64,000 nt of DNA, taken from positions 248,001 through 312,000 of the forward strand of contig CAJNAR010000174.1 of NCBI GenBank assembly GCA_905220665.1, in the 5' to 3' direction. Positions 11,351-22,112 of the stretch are shown one piece after another. This stretch comes from Albugo candida (taxonomy: Eukaryota > Oomycota > Peronosporomycetes > Albuginales > Albuginaceae). How positions within the stretch are numbered: position 1 is the first letter of the stretch; each line of letters starts with the position of its first letter. The notes beneath the pieces were generated by a model that was given only the letters and a program-made list of their open reading frames with translations, searched no databases and had not been told where the DNA came from. A program made the translations under genes and the position numbers.

Positions 11351-12814
11351 AGCTACAACGTATTCAATTCCTTCAGCAGTTCGCATCCGATACGTCAACA
11401 ATTCTTCCTGCGAATTGGACAACTGCTTCGACGGAATTATTACAACTTATCCAACCTTCCTTTGGACCACATAAGCCGATGGATATATTCACCATCGCAC
11501 CAAATCGACATGGGAAAATGGTTCAATGGGAGAGCATATCGTCATGGTGGAAACATTTAGAATGTGGCATCAGATGGATTGGAGCATTTCAATATCAGAT
11601 TTAAATGTTTCGCAACGCCGTCAGTACTACATGGAACAGCCGATGTGGTTCCACTGCGACCAAAAATTACATTACGAAGCTGCTACTCGTCATCCGAGTA
11701 CGCAGAACGTTTGGTACAATCTTGGCATGGTGGATGAACCACATCGAAGATTTCGAAAAACGTTTGCTACACTTTTCGACGTTCGAAGTTTGCAAGACTT
11801 TTTTCGTGAAAGCGACACATGGCCAACGAAGGAAGATTTCGTCGCCAACTATTACAACGACGAAGAGCTGAACACATCGGATATGTCTGAAGAAAAGTTG
11901 CTGAGTCGACTTTACAATGAAGTCACTCAGATTCTCCAGCGCATCCACTCGACGATTGGTCTCATCACTTGGATTATACCAACCACAAGTGGCAGATCAT
12001 TTTATGTTGGAGTAACAGGCACGGAAAGGAAACATTATTTTCCATATATTCCACGCTCACAACTCTCACGAATCGTCTGGAAACCTCCCGAACCAACCAA
12101 GAGTCATCCGATGTCGACACATTGGTCATCACGGGAGAGATCGGACGCACTGGATTCAGAGCGAGTTCGAAGTTTTATGGCACATCACGGCATCTTCGAA
12201 AACGTGTATTACCAATTTTCGAGGATTTACAGTTTCGTCTAGCCTTCCGAATGCTGCCAGCTCGATCTCGTTTCTGGTTTTTAAAGGAATTTCAGCCCGA
12301 CATTATATTGTGCACGCAGCCTTCGTGTGGGGCTGTGGAATCCGATCAACATCTCTTTTTAGAGTGCGATCACACGGCACACTTATGGAGGGAGTTACTC
12401 CCTAGTTGGGATCAGTTTTTCTCCTCTCGACCACGTTGGACGCATATTGCATGTGCAATTGTCTCAACAGCACGGTCGGATTGGAAAGAATATTTAGAGA
12501 TTATATCAGAATTATGGTTTGCATTGCCAGCGGTGACACTGCACTTCGTCTGGACAGATCGGAATCGTCGTTTGTTCGATCAGCGATCAGCAACTCCGAC
12601 ACTTCGAGCACTTTCCGTGATCTACACCACGTTTAGTGCGCACGTTCGGTACTTTCGAAGACAGTGTTACGACCACGAGGAACGCATTCGGCTTGCAAAG
12701 GTGCTGGATCAACTCGCAACGCAAGGATCATTTGGTGGATTTTTCAGAAGCCGAAGATCATTACTGCGGGTACGGCATAGACAAGTCAAAATACAAGTGC
12801 AACTTAGATCCTAG
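11351..12814 (+). pseudogene. LINE C-terminal region with zinc-binding motif
   Basis: Continues the polyprotein in three successive frames (about 11351-11600, 11590-11950 and 11969-12814). The last frame has CTQPSCG-x6-HLFLECDHTAHLW near 12310-12390, the C-x4-C-x7-H-x4-C type motif typical of the reverse-transcriptase zinc-binding domain at the end of plant and oomycete LINEs, then W-TDRNRRLF near 12550, and stops at 12812-12814. Two frameshifts are needed to read it as one protein. Confidence 0.7.
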
Positions 12815-13105
12815 TCCTAGTTGGCTGGTTATGCTCACCGTAGTGTGGCGCCCACCAATTTGCAAACTACGGTACTTTTGGACCATTTTTACAACTTTAC
12901 AACTTTACAGCATTCAAAAGCTGGACATAGTCTCGTATTAAGGATGCTGAGGCTACTATAATACGAGATTATCAACGAGGGACATATTACCATCTCTCAC
13001 AGGTATTTCAAGAAACATTTTTTATATGTATATATGTTATTTAAGATAGCCTAGGCAACTAGAGAAGTCAGTTAGTCTAATTCTAGTAATATAGACACCT
13101 TCAAC

Positions 13106-13120
13106 TGAGCTATCGAAACC
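13106..13120. repeat. LINE target-site duplication, right copy
   Basis: TGAGCTATCGAAACC, one mismatch from the left copy at 8282-8296. Confidence 0.8.
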
Positions 13121-13345
13121 GTACTTTGCGAGCATGGAAGCGAACCGTGACTAGGTAGGTGAGACACATAGGTGCATAGTACTGTAGTCGTGTTCTTTGC
13201 GTGCGAATGGGCAACATTAATATTGTACAATGTATGTCTTCCTTCTAAAAAAAAGTATATTTTTTGAGAACATGGAAAAGAACTTTACAGCACCTTACAA
13301 CTGATAACGATTAGCCTTACCTAGCTAATATGTGCTGTACATTCC
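13121..13345 (-). promoter_or_regulatory. Distal part of block U of the 6830-8059 gene, displaced by the LINE
   Basis: On the minus strand the sequence reads ggtaaggctaat-gttatc, a T-rich stretch, ctatgtgtctcacctacc and ggttcgcttccatgctcgcaa, collinear with 47330-47520 (copy 3) and 53110-53180 (copy 4). It stops at the LINE target duplication and resumes at 8281. This shows the LINE entered an existing copy of the module. Confidence 0.6.
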
Positions 13346-15085
13346 ATGTTGTGTGCAAATATCCATGTGATCTTTTCAACACACGGCAAGATTGCACATC
13401 TTAGTAAAGAAACCAAAATTATCGTAAAGGCTGAAATTGCCTTTCTTAAGCCGTTAATTGCAAAAACACATACTGCCAGGGTAACCAGGTTCTCAGAGTG
13501 CCCGGTATGAAAGATCACCAATTCATGTAAGCGTCGCTGAGCAACGCAAGCCTTGAAGCAATTCACATTCTTCTGGTCATCGCCAGGCTCCTTCATCCTT
13601 TTTTCTCGATGAACCACGATTCGGCCGTTCCATACATTAGAGTCTCCCAACTACAAGTCCTCATTTACTTACATCCTATGTTGTGCTGGCAATCGTTCAA
13701 GGCTCATCCTTTTCCTGGTACTTACTTCCATAAAGGATGATACAAAAATGCAATCATATGGGCGTCGCTCTGATACTACTAGGATTGCTCAGATGCTGAG
13801 TCTGTGCTCAAATAAGCTCTCGTTGTATATATGTACAAGCACGCCAAATTTGGGTGGGAATTGTTGTAGATAAAATTGAAATCGCAATTGCTGCCACTAT
13901 TTCCTGTCTTTCATTCATCGACTAATTCGGCCTTATTATTCAGCAGCAGTCTTACACTCAGATGATGGGTGAATTTTCTTCTCGCGTAGAAATAGATTCT
14001 CCACTCACGATGATCTTGTTTCATTTCCTCCTTCTTGACAAGCAGAATGCCATTTAATCAATTAGTGGGTTGAGCTCTTTTTAGAAGTGTTTCCTGAACT
14101 GAAAATTGTGCGTCTTTCAAATCTACTCCAATAGCTTGAACCTAGCTGTAGTACACTACAGAATTATAATGGAGTGTATGCAATGAGAGACTTTGATTTT
14201 AGGCATCTAAGCACTAGTCTGTACTACAAGTGCACGCTTTGTATCCGCTCCTCCATAGTCCTAATTGCTCTTCATTTTAATTACGTGATTGCTGCAATCT
14301 TCGCTCGTGAGTCTCACATTATCCTCAGCATGTCTTTCTCAAGTGTTGGCTACTTGTACAAGCATTTTGCTTTCTTTCGATGATCTTTTCGATTGACGTT
14401 ATAAAGTCGCACCCAAGTCCGGAAGTGTTCTTACCAGCAGCTCGAGGCTTCCCGTTCACCTTTGAGTCACAAGACTGTGATGGTACAACGTGACAATACC
14501 TGTCATGCTTTCTTTGAATATTCATTTGGTCTTTTTCCCCATCTCCTTATCAAGGACACCCAAGCTCTATTTGAAAAGCTCTCCGAGCAAACCATCCGTG
14601 CTTGGACGAATTCTCTGTCAGTTTTGGCAGCAAGAATTGAAACTTCTTGGTTTACATGCAGCTGAGTATGCCATATTTGCTATATTCAATATCGGTCGTC
14701 AAACAATCGATCTCACGATCAACCAGTGGAAAACGTTATATGTTTCTCACTGTCGTATTCACTAAGAATGATATTTGATGCGAATCTCTTTACCGTGCAC
14801 GTTCCACCCGCGGAGAGGCTGTAGTGTATACTCACCTCAATATTCGGTCGAAATCAGTTAGTTCGATCCCATGACGATATTGTGCGTTGATTCAGAATAT
14901 TTTCATGCGGGCCGAAGGGCCGGTGAAGTGAACGCTTCACACATCCACCACGCCAAGATTGTACCAAGCATTTTGAGTAAGAAACACTGCATCAGAACGA
15001 GTGACACACACCATATTTGTTGCACCAAAACGGTGTAATGATCCAGACTCAATGCATAGCACCACAATATGGAATTTGAAAAAAA
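13346..15085. other. No gene recognised
   Basis: Scattered short ORFs, the longest a 109-codon minus frame at 13321-13650 that overlaps block U and has one hydrophobic stretch but no recognisable motif. AT-rich noncoding DNA; no terminal repeats of a transposon were seen. Confidence 0.4.
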
Positions 15086-15225
15086 GTTGTCGGGACATCA
15101 ATACCCATTATTTATTGTTTCAAAAAGCTGTGGGAGTGATAATTTAAGTAGGCATGATGTAATTTGAAATGAATATAAAAATGTAAATGTAATTGAATAA
15201 AAACGTTGCCGGGATATCAATACCC
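15086..15225. repeat. Pair of 21-bp direct repeats, 119 bp apart
   Basis: The sequences at 15086-15106 and 15205-15225 match at 19 of 21 positions and share the core GGGAYATCAATACCC. They lie immediately before the point where copy 2 of block U resumes (tttgtttact, also at 53208), where the other copies have no such sequence. The segment therefore looks like a small insertion or partial tandem duplication in the promoter region. Confidence 0.6.
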
Positions 15226-15376
15226 TTTGTTTACTCCGCAACGTATGCACTCTTTTTGTAACTACTTCAGAAGATTCAATCCAATGTTCAATATGCGTTT
15301 CGACAGGGTAGACTGACAGATCGTAAAGAGTTTAAAAGGTTTTGTCATAATCAAATACTCGATCAAGAGTGCACTT
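15226..15376 (+). promoter_or_regulatory. Block U, proximal part, copy 2
   Basis: tttgtttactccgcaacgta-gcac-cttttTGTAA matches 53208-53240, and the sequence runs to the ATG at 15377 with similar words (caat-tgcg, cataatc-aatactcga). It is the conserved 5' flank of family-A copy 2. Confidence 0.5.
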
Positions 15377-15742
15377 ATGAAGATTTATCAGCTACAACCG
15401 TGTTTTTGCCATACTTGGGGTCAAGACAACGTATCACGGTTTTGTCGGCGGTGAATACATAAAATTGATCAGAACAGAGGAGGTCGCCAAATTTTCATTG
15501 GGGATTGCTGTAGAAATGGCGCGCGTATATATTGGCGGAGAACGGATATCACATGATGTAATGGCTATTTACCAAAACCATAATTTTGACCCTGTCGTTG
15601 CTTTGAAAGGTTGCTGGCCTGATAAGGAAGGGCTTGTGAGGAAGAATTACCGCAAAGATGATCCCATACAGTTGGAAGTAGATGCATCAGGTAGCCCTGA
15701 TGATATAAATGAAAGAGGCTTAAAAGGGCCCTATTCTATATA

Positions 15743-15747
15743 TGATC
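15743..15747. repeat. Copia target-site duplication, left
   Basis: TGATC, repeated at 20776-20780 directly outside the other LTR. Confidence 0.75.
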
Positions 15748-16001
15748 TGTTAGCAAACGCGTAGTGTTGGCGGTGGTAAAATGAATACTAAAATACATTT
15801 AGGTCCTTCGTTCGCAAACTCTCTTGCTACTCTAAGCCTACTGGATTCTTCGACTATACCTTGATGGTTTTCCATACCGCGCATTACTAATCGTATATTC
15901 GCGCATCAGAAATCACCTGGCCACGCGGCAGTAATCCTGTGCCGTTACCAACATGCATGGTGAGATAGCGTAACCTGACTACAGCACAACCTTCTTCACC
16001 A
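15748..16001 (-). repeat. Copia-1 3' LTR
   Basis: Begins TGTTAGCAAA and ends CTTCTTCACCA on the plus strand, i.e. TG..CA ends. Matches 20523-20775. Confidence 0.85.
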
Positions 16002-16034
16002 CTCCTCGCCGCTATCGCATCATTGGCACCTTAG

Positions 16035-17554
16035 CTAGTGTAAACTCAACAGCGGTCGCAGCCTGGCGAGCTTGTCCTTGTCTACTGCCTTGGTCAATAC
16101 TTCAGCAAGCATGAGCTCGGACTGAACGTAGCACGGCTCCAGTATGCCAAGACGGGCAAAGTCCTTCACAAGCTTGAGGCGCACATCGATATGTTTTGCT
16201 CTCAGGGACGAAGCCTCACCCTCAATCTGGTGGATGGCCGCTTGATTATCCACATGCATCTTCATGGGCAGAGACGGTTTGAGTCCCACTTTCATCAGCA
16301 TTTCCCTTATCCTAAGGAGCGCGCGCGCCGTTTCGGACGCTGCCACAAAATCGGCCCCTATCGTCAAAATCTAGATTCCTCCTTGCTTTTTCGCCGACCA
16401 GCTCACGGGTATTCTATTGAACAACACCATCGCTCCAGTTAGGGACTTCCTGCCATCCTTGTCCGCTGCGAAGTCTGCATCGCTATATGACTCTAGCGTA
16501 AAAGCATCTTCAACATCAGTACCGGTATGCATCTCGATCCTTATATTCTTGCTTCCCAAAAGGTACCGTGCGATTCTCTTGGCCAATTTCCAGTCTTTCT
16601 CCCGCGGCTGATGAGTTTGACTCGTTGCCTTGTGCACCACAAACGTGATGTCTGGGCGAGTGCACCGCGCGACCCACAAAAAACTTCCAACGAGGGACTG
16701 AAACGACCGGATTGACGGTTTTCCAGGTTCTGCGTCCTTCGAAAGAAAAATACTTTCCGGTCTGGCTACGTCATAGCACTCCTGCCCGATCGCTGTACGC
16801 ATTGGATTCGACAACGCCAAACCGCGTTCCCGGAGCAACTTGTCCTGATCGAGAGCATAGGAGTGCGCATCGAGCGCCTTGACTCGAATTACTAGAAAGT
16901 TGGACACCTCTCCCAGGTTCTCAATTGACAGCGATTCCTTTGCTGTAAAAAACCAATCGACCGAGGTAGCCTTTGTCGCCGTGACTAGGATATCTTCGAA
17001 ATACACGCAAACTACAGTCATATCATCACCGTCGCGTTTGTAGTACAGGCACAAATCACTGATGCACTGTTCAAATCCTGACTCCTTGAGTCTCGTAAGC
17101 AACAGCTGGCTCCATAGTCTTCCCGCCTGTTTCAACCCATACAGGATTTTCTTCAACTTGATTGCGACTTCACTTGCACTGGACACTCCAAGTTCCTTGA
17201 GGTTTTCGTCCTTCATCTTCATGTCTCTTGGTACGTTTAGCAATATCTCCAAAAATGCTCCTCCTTGTTAGCCTTTACACAGGCATTTGGAATGTCGCCA
17301 TGTTTTGCAGGTGCACCCCATGTCGCCGCAAGTCCCATGATCACTTTCATCTTAGAAATGTCCGTAACGGAGGCGAAAGTCAATGAGTAGTCAACATCGA
17401 AGACTTGTTCATTTCCGCATGCAACGAATCGTGCCTTGAGCCGGTCCACTGCACCGTTTTCGTCTGTCTTGGTCTTGTACACCCACCTACTGTGCAACAT
17501 TTTTGCAGAGGGTGATAGCTTGATCAAGTTCAAAACTTCGTTGGACTCAAGCAC
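16035..17554 (-). pseudogene. Copia-1 reverse transcriptase and RNase H
   Basis: The frame at 17554-17237 starts the RT with LHSRWVYKTKTDENG and ARFVACGNEQ, the frame at 17252-16371 continues with ILYGLKQAGRLWSQLL and VCVYFEDILVTA, and that at 16367-16035 is RNase H (KMHVDNQAAIHQI, AKHIDVRLKLVKD). In active Copia RTs the catalytic motif is YVDD; here it is YFED, so the first catalytic Asp is replaced by Glu. An in-frame stop at about 16370 splits RNase H near the AKKQGGI segment. This is standard Copia pol, no longer functional. Confidence 0.85.
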
Positions 17555-18074
17555 CTGGATTTCTTCAAGAATTGCCTTTCTTCAACCTTCATCCTTTGGG
17601 CTTAGAATCGCCTCCGCGTGCGTCTTCGGGTCAGGCTCGTATACTTGTAGCACGGTGGCTACATCAATCTTCGAAGACATTCCTTCTTGCTTCGACTTCT
17701 TAGTTGAACTACCTGTGGAATAGGGGTCACGCGTCCACTTCTTGAGCTTGCTCTTGCCCTTTTTCTTGTTTTCACCATCATCAATGTCTTCTTGAGTGAT
17801 CTTCGAGTCTTCTCGAGAATTTCCGTCATGGTCTTCTCGCTGCACACTGAGTTTTAGTTGCTCGTTCTGCAAGATCGAAAGCGTTTGAATATTCTTGACG
17901 TGTTGCGTCCCATCACGACGTTCTCCTTGAGTATATATACTCTATAGCCTTTAGTCTCATCGCTGCGCCCGACAATCATGCCAACCTGGGCTCGTTACGC
18001 GAGTGAATTTTTAGGTCGCGGTATACGGTACACATAGAACCAAATTAAACGATACCGCGTAGGTCTGGAACTTG

Positions 18075-18720
18075 CTATGTCAGCACCTCGATTGTGAATG
18101 CACGCTTGTGGTTCAATTTTGTAGACTGCGATTTAATATGTACGCCCGAGTACTCAACCGCGTCGCCCCAGAAAGTCAGCGGAAGGTCGCTTCCGAATAT
18201 CATCGAGCGCACCATATTTAACACCGTCCAGTGCATGCGCTCTGCTTTGCCATTTGACGCTTGATTTCGCGCCTCGCTGACCTGTCTCGTCACTTCGGTT
18301 GTTTTGGATAGTAAATCCATGTTCGGATACTCACCGCCGCCATCGTTTCGAAGCCCATGTACCCAGCAATTGAAGCGTTTCTTGAACAACGTCAACAACT
18401 CCTTGAACTTCCGTGCCGCTTGGTCCTTAGTACGCGCGAGAAAAACGCGACAGTGGTTACTCTTGTGATCAGATAAATTGACGAGGTACCGATTTCCCAT
18501 TCGGTCCTTTGGTGTCATCGGTCCTTTTAGGTCCGAGCAAATACCACCACCAATGCGATCAATCAGTGATTTACCCGTGGTGTCTTTTCTAGGCTGCACC
18601 TATTTGGTCTGTTTTGCTTGCGAACACGTGACACATGTCTTTCGTTGATGATCAGTAATTATTATCTTAAATCCAGGTTCGCGCGCCATTAGTTCAATTC
18701 TGCCATAGTAGAGGTGACCT
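18075..18720 (-). pseudogene. Copia-1 integrase
   Basis: The zinc-binding half lies near 18600-18720 (HQRLGHLYYG and CVTCSQAKQ on the minus strand, i.e. the second His and the CxxC). The catalytic core at 18599-18075 holds the three acidic residues in context: ICSDLKGPM, LRNDGGGEYPN and SNGKAERMHWTV. A stop between the two halves (near 18601) and further breaks upstream disrupt it. The core ends in a WGDAVEYS segment usual for Copia integrases. Confidence 0.8.
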
Positions 18721-18865
18721 AGGCGTTGATGAAAAATGCATTAGGGTCCCCGCATGCACACCTACATCACCTTTCCGCTCATTTGCTTCGTCGGATGTAG
18801 TCATACTCTGGCCGGCCTCTTTCGCACCTGTTATCACGTCTTGGGTCTCCAGAGATAACACATTT

Positions 18866-19210
18866 TTATGCATCACCACGTCGAATATAACGTTCTCGGT
18901 AGTAAGCGATATAATCGTTCGCCGAGCATCCTTGTATTCGAGCGCGTAGCCAGCCGTTTAGCTCAGGTATGCCATAGAACACGATATTGCGAGTCAGAAT
19001 CGATGCATTGTAGACTTCAGTAAGTCGAATATTAGTTGGTCTTCCGCATGCCATCACGCGAAGAACCACACTTCCGACCATTGTTGGCTGAAGCGGTTTT
19101 CCATCGGCGACCAAGCTTTGGTCTTCACACTTGCGGGCAACTTTCGAGCATTGCACTATTGTTCAGCAGGTTCCTGCCAGAACCGCTATCCAGGATCCAT
19201 TAATTGTTTT
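18866..19210 (-). pseudogene. Copia-1 aspartic protease
   Basis: ILDSGSGRNLLNN near 19155-19195 on the minus strand is the retropepsin active site (DSGS; Copia consensus is DSGAS). It is followed in another frame by LTEVYNASILTRNIVFYGI (18866-19156), the region before the GAG-pre-integrase domain. Confidence 0.7.
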
Positions 19211-19329
19211 GGGCCTTGGCATCTTGTACACACAGCGTGTAGTAGACAACATCCTTGGACTTAGTGTTGTTACGCCAAGCTCCCTTGGCATCGTTGTCTC
19301 TCTTAGAATTCTTCCTTTCTTCAGGACAG

Positions 19330-20470
19330 ACCGACTAGATGTGCCCTACCTTGCCACACCCAAAACATGTGCACGTGTCAACGCGTGGCTTATATTCGGA
19401 AACATGGGACACTACGTCCTTACCAAACAAAGCAGCGCTTCGAGTCTCAACTCCAGAGACTGCGCGAAATGAGCAAGCTCTTCGGCTTGTGCAAGGTAAC
19501 CAACCCGGTTTCCGTCGTACTTGGCCATAAGTACCTTGTGGAGCTCATTTGATGCATTGTGCACAATGTTGTCCCGAACCTACGCGTCAGCGCCACCACA
19601 CGCATCAATCACCGCCACCAAGTAGAGGTAATGCTAGGGCCAATTCCTCTTGGGGTCCTTCTTTGCCGTGAACAGTTTCATCGACTGTGAAGCAGTGATA
19701 GTAGTCTTGAACGTCTGGTGTAAGCGTTCCATGATGTGCGCGAGAGTGGGAATCTGTCCCCACCAAGTCTCGACCAGCTTTTTGTCGTACCGCTCAGCGG
19801 TACCACTCAGATAGTGCCCGAGCAGGTCTGTCTTCACGTCTTCACGTCTTCACGTCTTCGGACCAGTCGACGCCACAGGCCGCTTGTGCGTACTGGATCT
19901 GCCTCATGAATGTCCTGCCCCAATCTAGGAAACTGAAGCCCAATCCTCTATAAAGCTCTGAGCCATCAAAGTTTCGAATCGTTAGTCCTCGTTGACGCTC
20001 ATCCGTCACCCGCATTGCATGTTGAGCATCCGGCTCCATGCGTCGCGCATATTCTTGCTCTGCCGCACAATCCATGTTAGAATACGGAGTACGAACCGGT
20101 GGTGCTGTTTCGCTGCTCGCTATTCTGGCTGAACCATTTCTCTTCCTGCACCATGATGTACTATGTTCGGGTGACCTTGGCCAATTCTTGGACGCACCGG
20201 TGAATGCCCGAGCGCATCGATATGCATCGGTCCGCAACCGCGACCTTGCCCCAGGGCTGAGCCGATCATCCTGACTCGATCACGACTATCATCCTTTCGT
20301 CTTCATCGCGCTTTAGCTGCAAGACCTCTATCTGTGTCATTCGCGCTTGGAGGTCGACGAAGGACGCGAGTATTCTAGTGTTAACGTCATCGCCCTTCGT
20401 GGACCGTCTTTTCGCCATGAACTACCGCTGGAAACGCCGTGATCCTTTCATGGCCGGCGTCAAAGCTGAG
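19330..20470 (-). pseudogene. Copia-1 gag with CCHC zinc knuckle
   Basis: Frames at 20237-19842 and 19837-19634 are gag-like (the latter with [18 protein letters not shown] and [13 protein letters not shown]). The knuckle near 19345-19375 reads CFGCGKVGHI, which keeps C-x2-C-x4-H before a stop. A short tandem cacgtcttcacgtcttc repeat at 19833-19857 lies at the frame break between the two gag pieces and may have caused it. Confidence 0.65.
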
Positions 20471-20522
20471 TGAAGTTGGTGTGCTTGGCGCGCCGGTAAA
20501 ACTAGTCGTTGGGCTCATAACC

Positions 20523-20775
20523 TGTTAGCAAATGCGTAGTGTTAGCGGTGGTAAAATGAATACTGAAATATGTTTAGGTCTATAGTTCGCAAATTATCTT
20601 GCTACACTAAGCCTACTGGATTCTTCGACTATAGATTGATAGTTTTCCATACCGCGCATTACTAATCGTATAGTCGCGCATAAGAAATCGCCTGGTTACG
20701 CGGCAGTAATCCTTTCCGTTACCAGCATGCATCGTGCGATTGCGTAACCTGACAACAGCACACCCTTCTTCAACA
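20523..20775 (-). repeat. Copia-1 5' LTR
   Basis: Begins TGTTAGCAAA and ends CTTCTTCAACA on the plus strand; followed directly by the TGATC duplication. Confidence 0.85.
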
Positions 20776-21570
20776 TGATCCACATGAACGGCATGTAGAT
20801 GAAGATAATGCCTTGCGTTACTTCAGAGAAATGACTCTGAATGTAGAATTTGGGCCTTGATGAAAAGTTCGCGGACCGTTCGCGCACGATATCTCTAGAA
20901 ACAAAAAGCGAATTTTTCGTCCGCGTGGAAGAATGAAAAGCGTCGATATAGTGACCGAAACTACCCTGTCCTGAAACATACTTCACAAGAGAGAATGAGA
21001 AAGGAATCTTCTCATATGTAATATCGGATGAGTGTGAGATGATTTATGCTGGAGATAGGTCAGCAGCTCTCGGAAGATCTGATCGAGATGAAACTGAGTT
21101 TATGCACTTTCTCCAGCTTTGAATCACAAGGGTTAGTTTTGGTCCTAGAGCATTTATCGAAAGAAAGTTCTATTTACGCGATAGGCCCTCCATGCCGAAT
21201 AATGACATCATGAAATTGTATCACCTGTTCGGAAGACAAAAATTCACCGCTGATGATGACCTCGATAAATCTGTACCAGTGACGATGACGATTTCAAGCA
21301 GCCCACCAATGCACATCACCCTTCCCACGGGTTCTGTAGTCAATCAAGACAGTCGTTTTCTTTTTCACGCATGACCACGTGACAAGTGGGTGCTGCCTTA
21401 TAGCTTTCTCAAGGGTTATACCATCATCATCGATAAGAGCGATGGCTATATAAAATACAAATGTATCTTTCCACAGGTGATCACCAGAAAGAGAAAAGCG
21501 CCAATGAGTGTAGACCACGAAGGCCAACCATCAATGATGATGAAAACCACGTGTGAGTTCAGAGGTGCGC

Positions 21571-22030
21571 GGAAATATCTTGCTTGCCAAACAAATTTCA
21601 GCATATTCAGTAAGTAAAGAGGACGGAGTACTTTGATTTTTGGACTTATTTGATGCTCAAATATACATATCACGTTTACTCCCACACATAATTGATATCG
21701 TAAGATTTGCTTCGCTTGAGTTCTTTTGTGGCACCATTCTGTACGTCTCAAAGCGCTCCTGCTTGAGGAGTAGTTGTAGGCTTTGAGAAGTACATGTCTG
21801 TCTATGCCTTATTTTGATACTCAAGGCCGCTATCCCTAACAATCGTGCTGACCACTGATGTTTGATGTTGCCATCTATTTGCAATATCCAGACTTCATCA
21901 TTCGCAAATAAGACTCTTGAGCTTTTCTCGACGGAAATAGACTGAGGTAACAGATTTTCTCGATGGAGCATACAGCACCAAAGCAAGTTATAAACTTGAG
22001 GCTAGTTGAGCTAATATCATCCAGCTGCCT
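21571..22030. repeat. Downstream block of the module, copy 2, truncated
   Basis: Aligns with 1380-1860 (gattTGCTTCGC, tgagttctttTGTGGCACC, cgtctcaaagcgctcc, ctcttgagcttttctc, aaatagactgag, ttctcgat). Homology to the other copies fades near 22030, shortly before the Copia-2 remnant; the family-B portion is missing. Confidence 0.6.
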
Positions 22031-22112
22031 CCTTTGATTTAAGAGTTTTTGGGTGGGATTGTACCATACTACAATGCAGTAACTTGGCATCGCGAGGTTT
22101 TTGGATTTCATC

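Larger units (their letters stand above)
8297..13105 (+). mobile_element. Non-LTR retrotransposon (LINE), single-ORF type, inactivated
   Basis: About 4.8 kb bounded by a 15-bp target duplication. In order it holds a 5' ORF segment, an apurinic-endonuclease-like domain, reverse transcriptase and a C-terminal CCHC-like region, the L1-like layout. The coding frame starts directly at the left boundary, so the element is probably 5'-truncated. There is no clear poly(A) tail; the 3' end after the last stop (12814) is about 290 bp and includes a short repeated acaactttac motif near 12890-12910. Several frame breaks and stops (below) make it non-autonomous now. It sits inside the upstream block of the family-A gene at 6830-8059, transcribed in the opposite direction from that gene. 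Confidence 0.85.
15748..20775 (-). mobile_element. Ty1/Copia LTR retrotransposon (Copia-1), complete but decayed
   Basis: 5.0 kb bounded by two LTRs of about 254 bp and a 5-bp target duplication. Read on the minus strand the order is gag, CCHC knuckle, protease, integrase, reverse transcriptase, RNase H, the order that defines Copia. A purine-rich tract (GGCGAGGAGT on the minus strand) adjoins the inner edge of the 3' LTR at 16002, and a GGTTATGAGCCC primer-binding candidate adjoins the 5' LTR at 20510-20522. By my count the LTRs differ at about 28 positions (about 89% identity), so the insertion is not recent. Internal frames are broken. Confidence 0.9.
15377..21570 (+). pseudogene. Family-A gene, copy 2, interrupted by a Copia element
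   Basis: The ATG at 15377 starts MKIYQLQPCF, like MKMYQLNALC of the 6830-8059 gene. After a frame change near 15440 the frame reads GGEYIKLIRTEEVAKFSLGI and continues open to 15764, where it enters the left LTR. Gene sequence resumes after the right LTR at 20781. Downstream, weakly preserved frames carry NNDIMKLYHLF near 21200 (FGNDVIKLPE in the open copy), VTMTISSSPPMHITL near 21275, and GYTIIIDKSDGYIKYK near 21415-21460 (YDIIIDTMGGMRSYK in copy 4). Besides the insertion there are several frameshifts and stops, so the gene is dead. The insertion point is in the middle of the protein, after the GPYSIYD segment. Confidence 0.75.

Noticed and set aside
10954..11604. 216-codon ORF overlapping the LINE RT
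   Set aside because: Its first two thirds are an out-of-frame shadow of the RT; only the last part (about 11351-11600) carries the real LINE frame.
13321..13650. 109-codon minus ORF
   Set aside because: Partly in block U, no motif or homologous frame in other copies.
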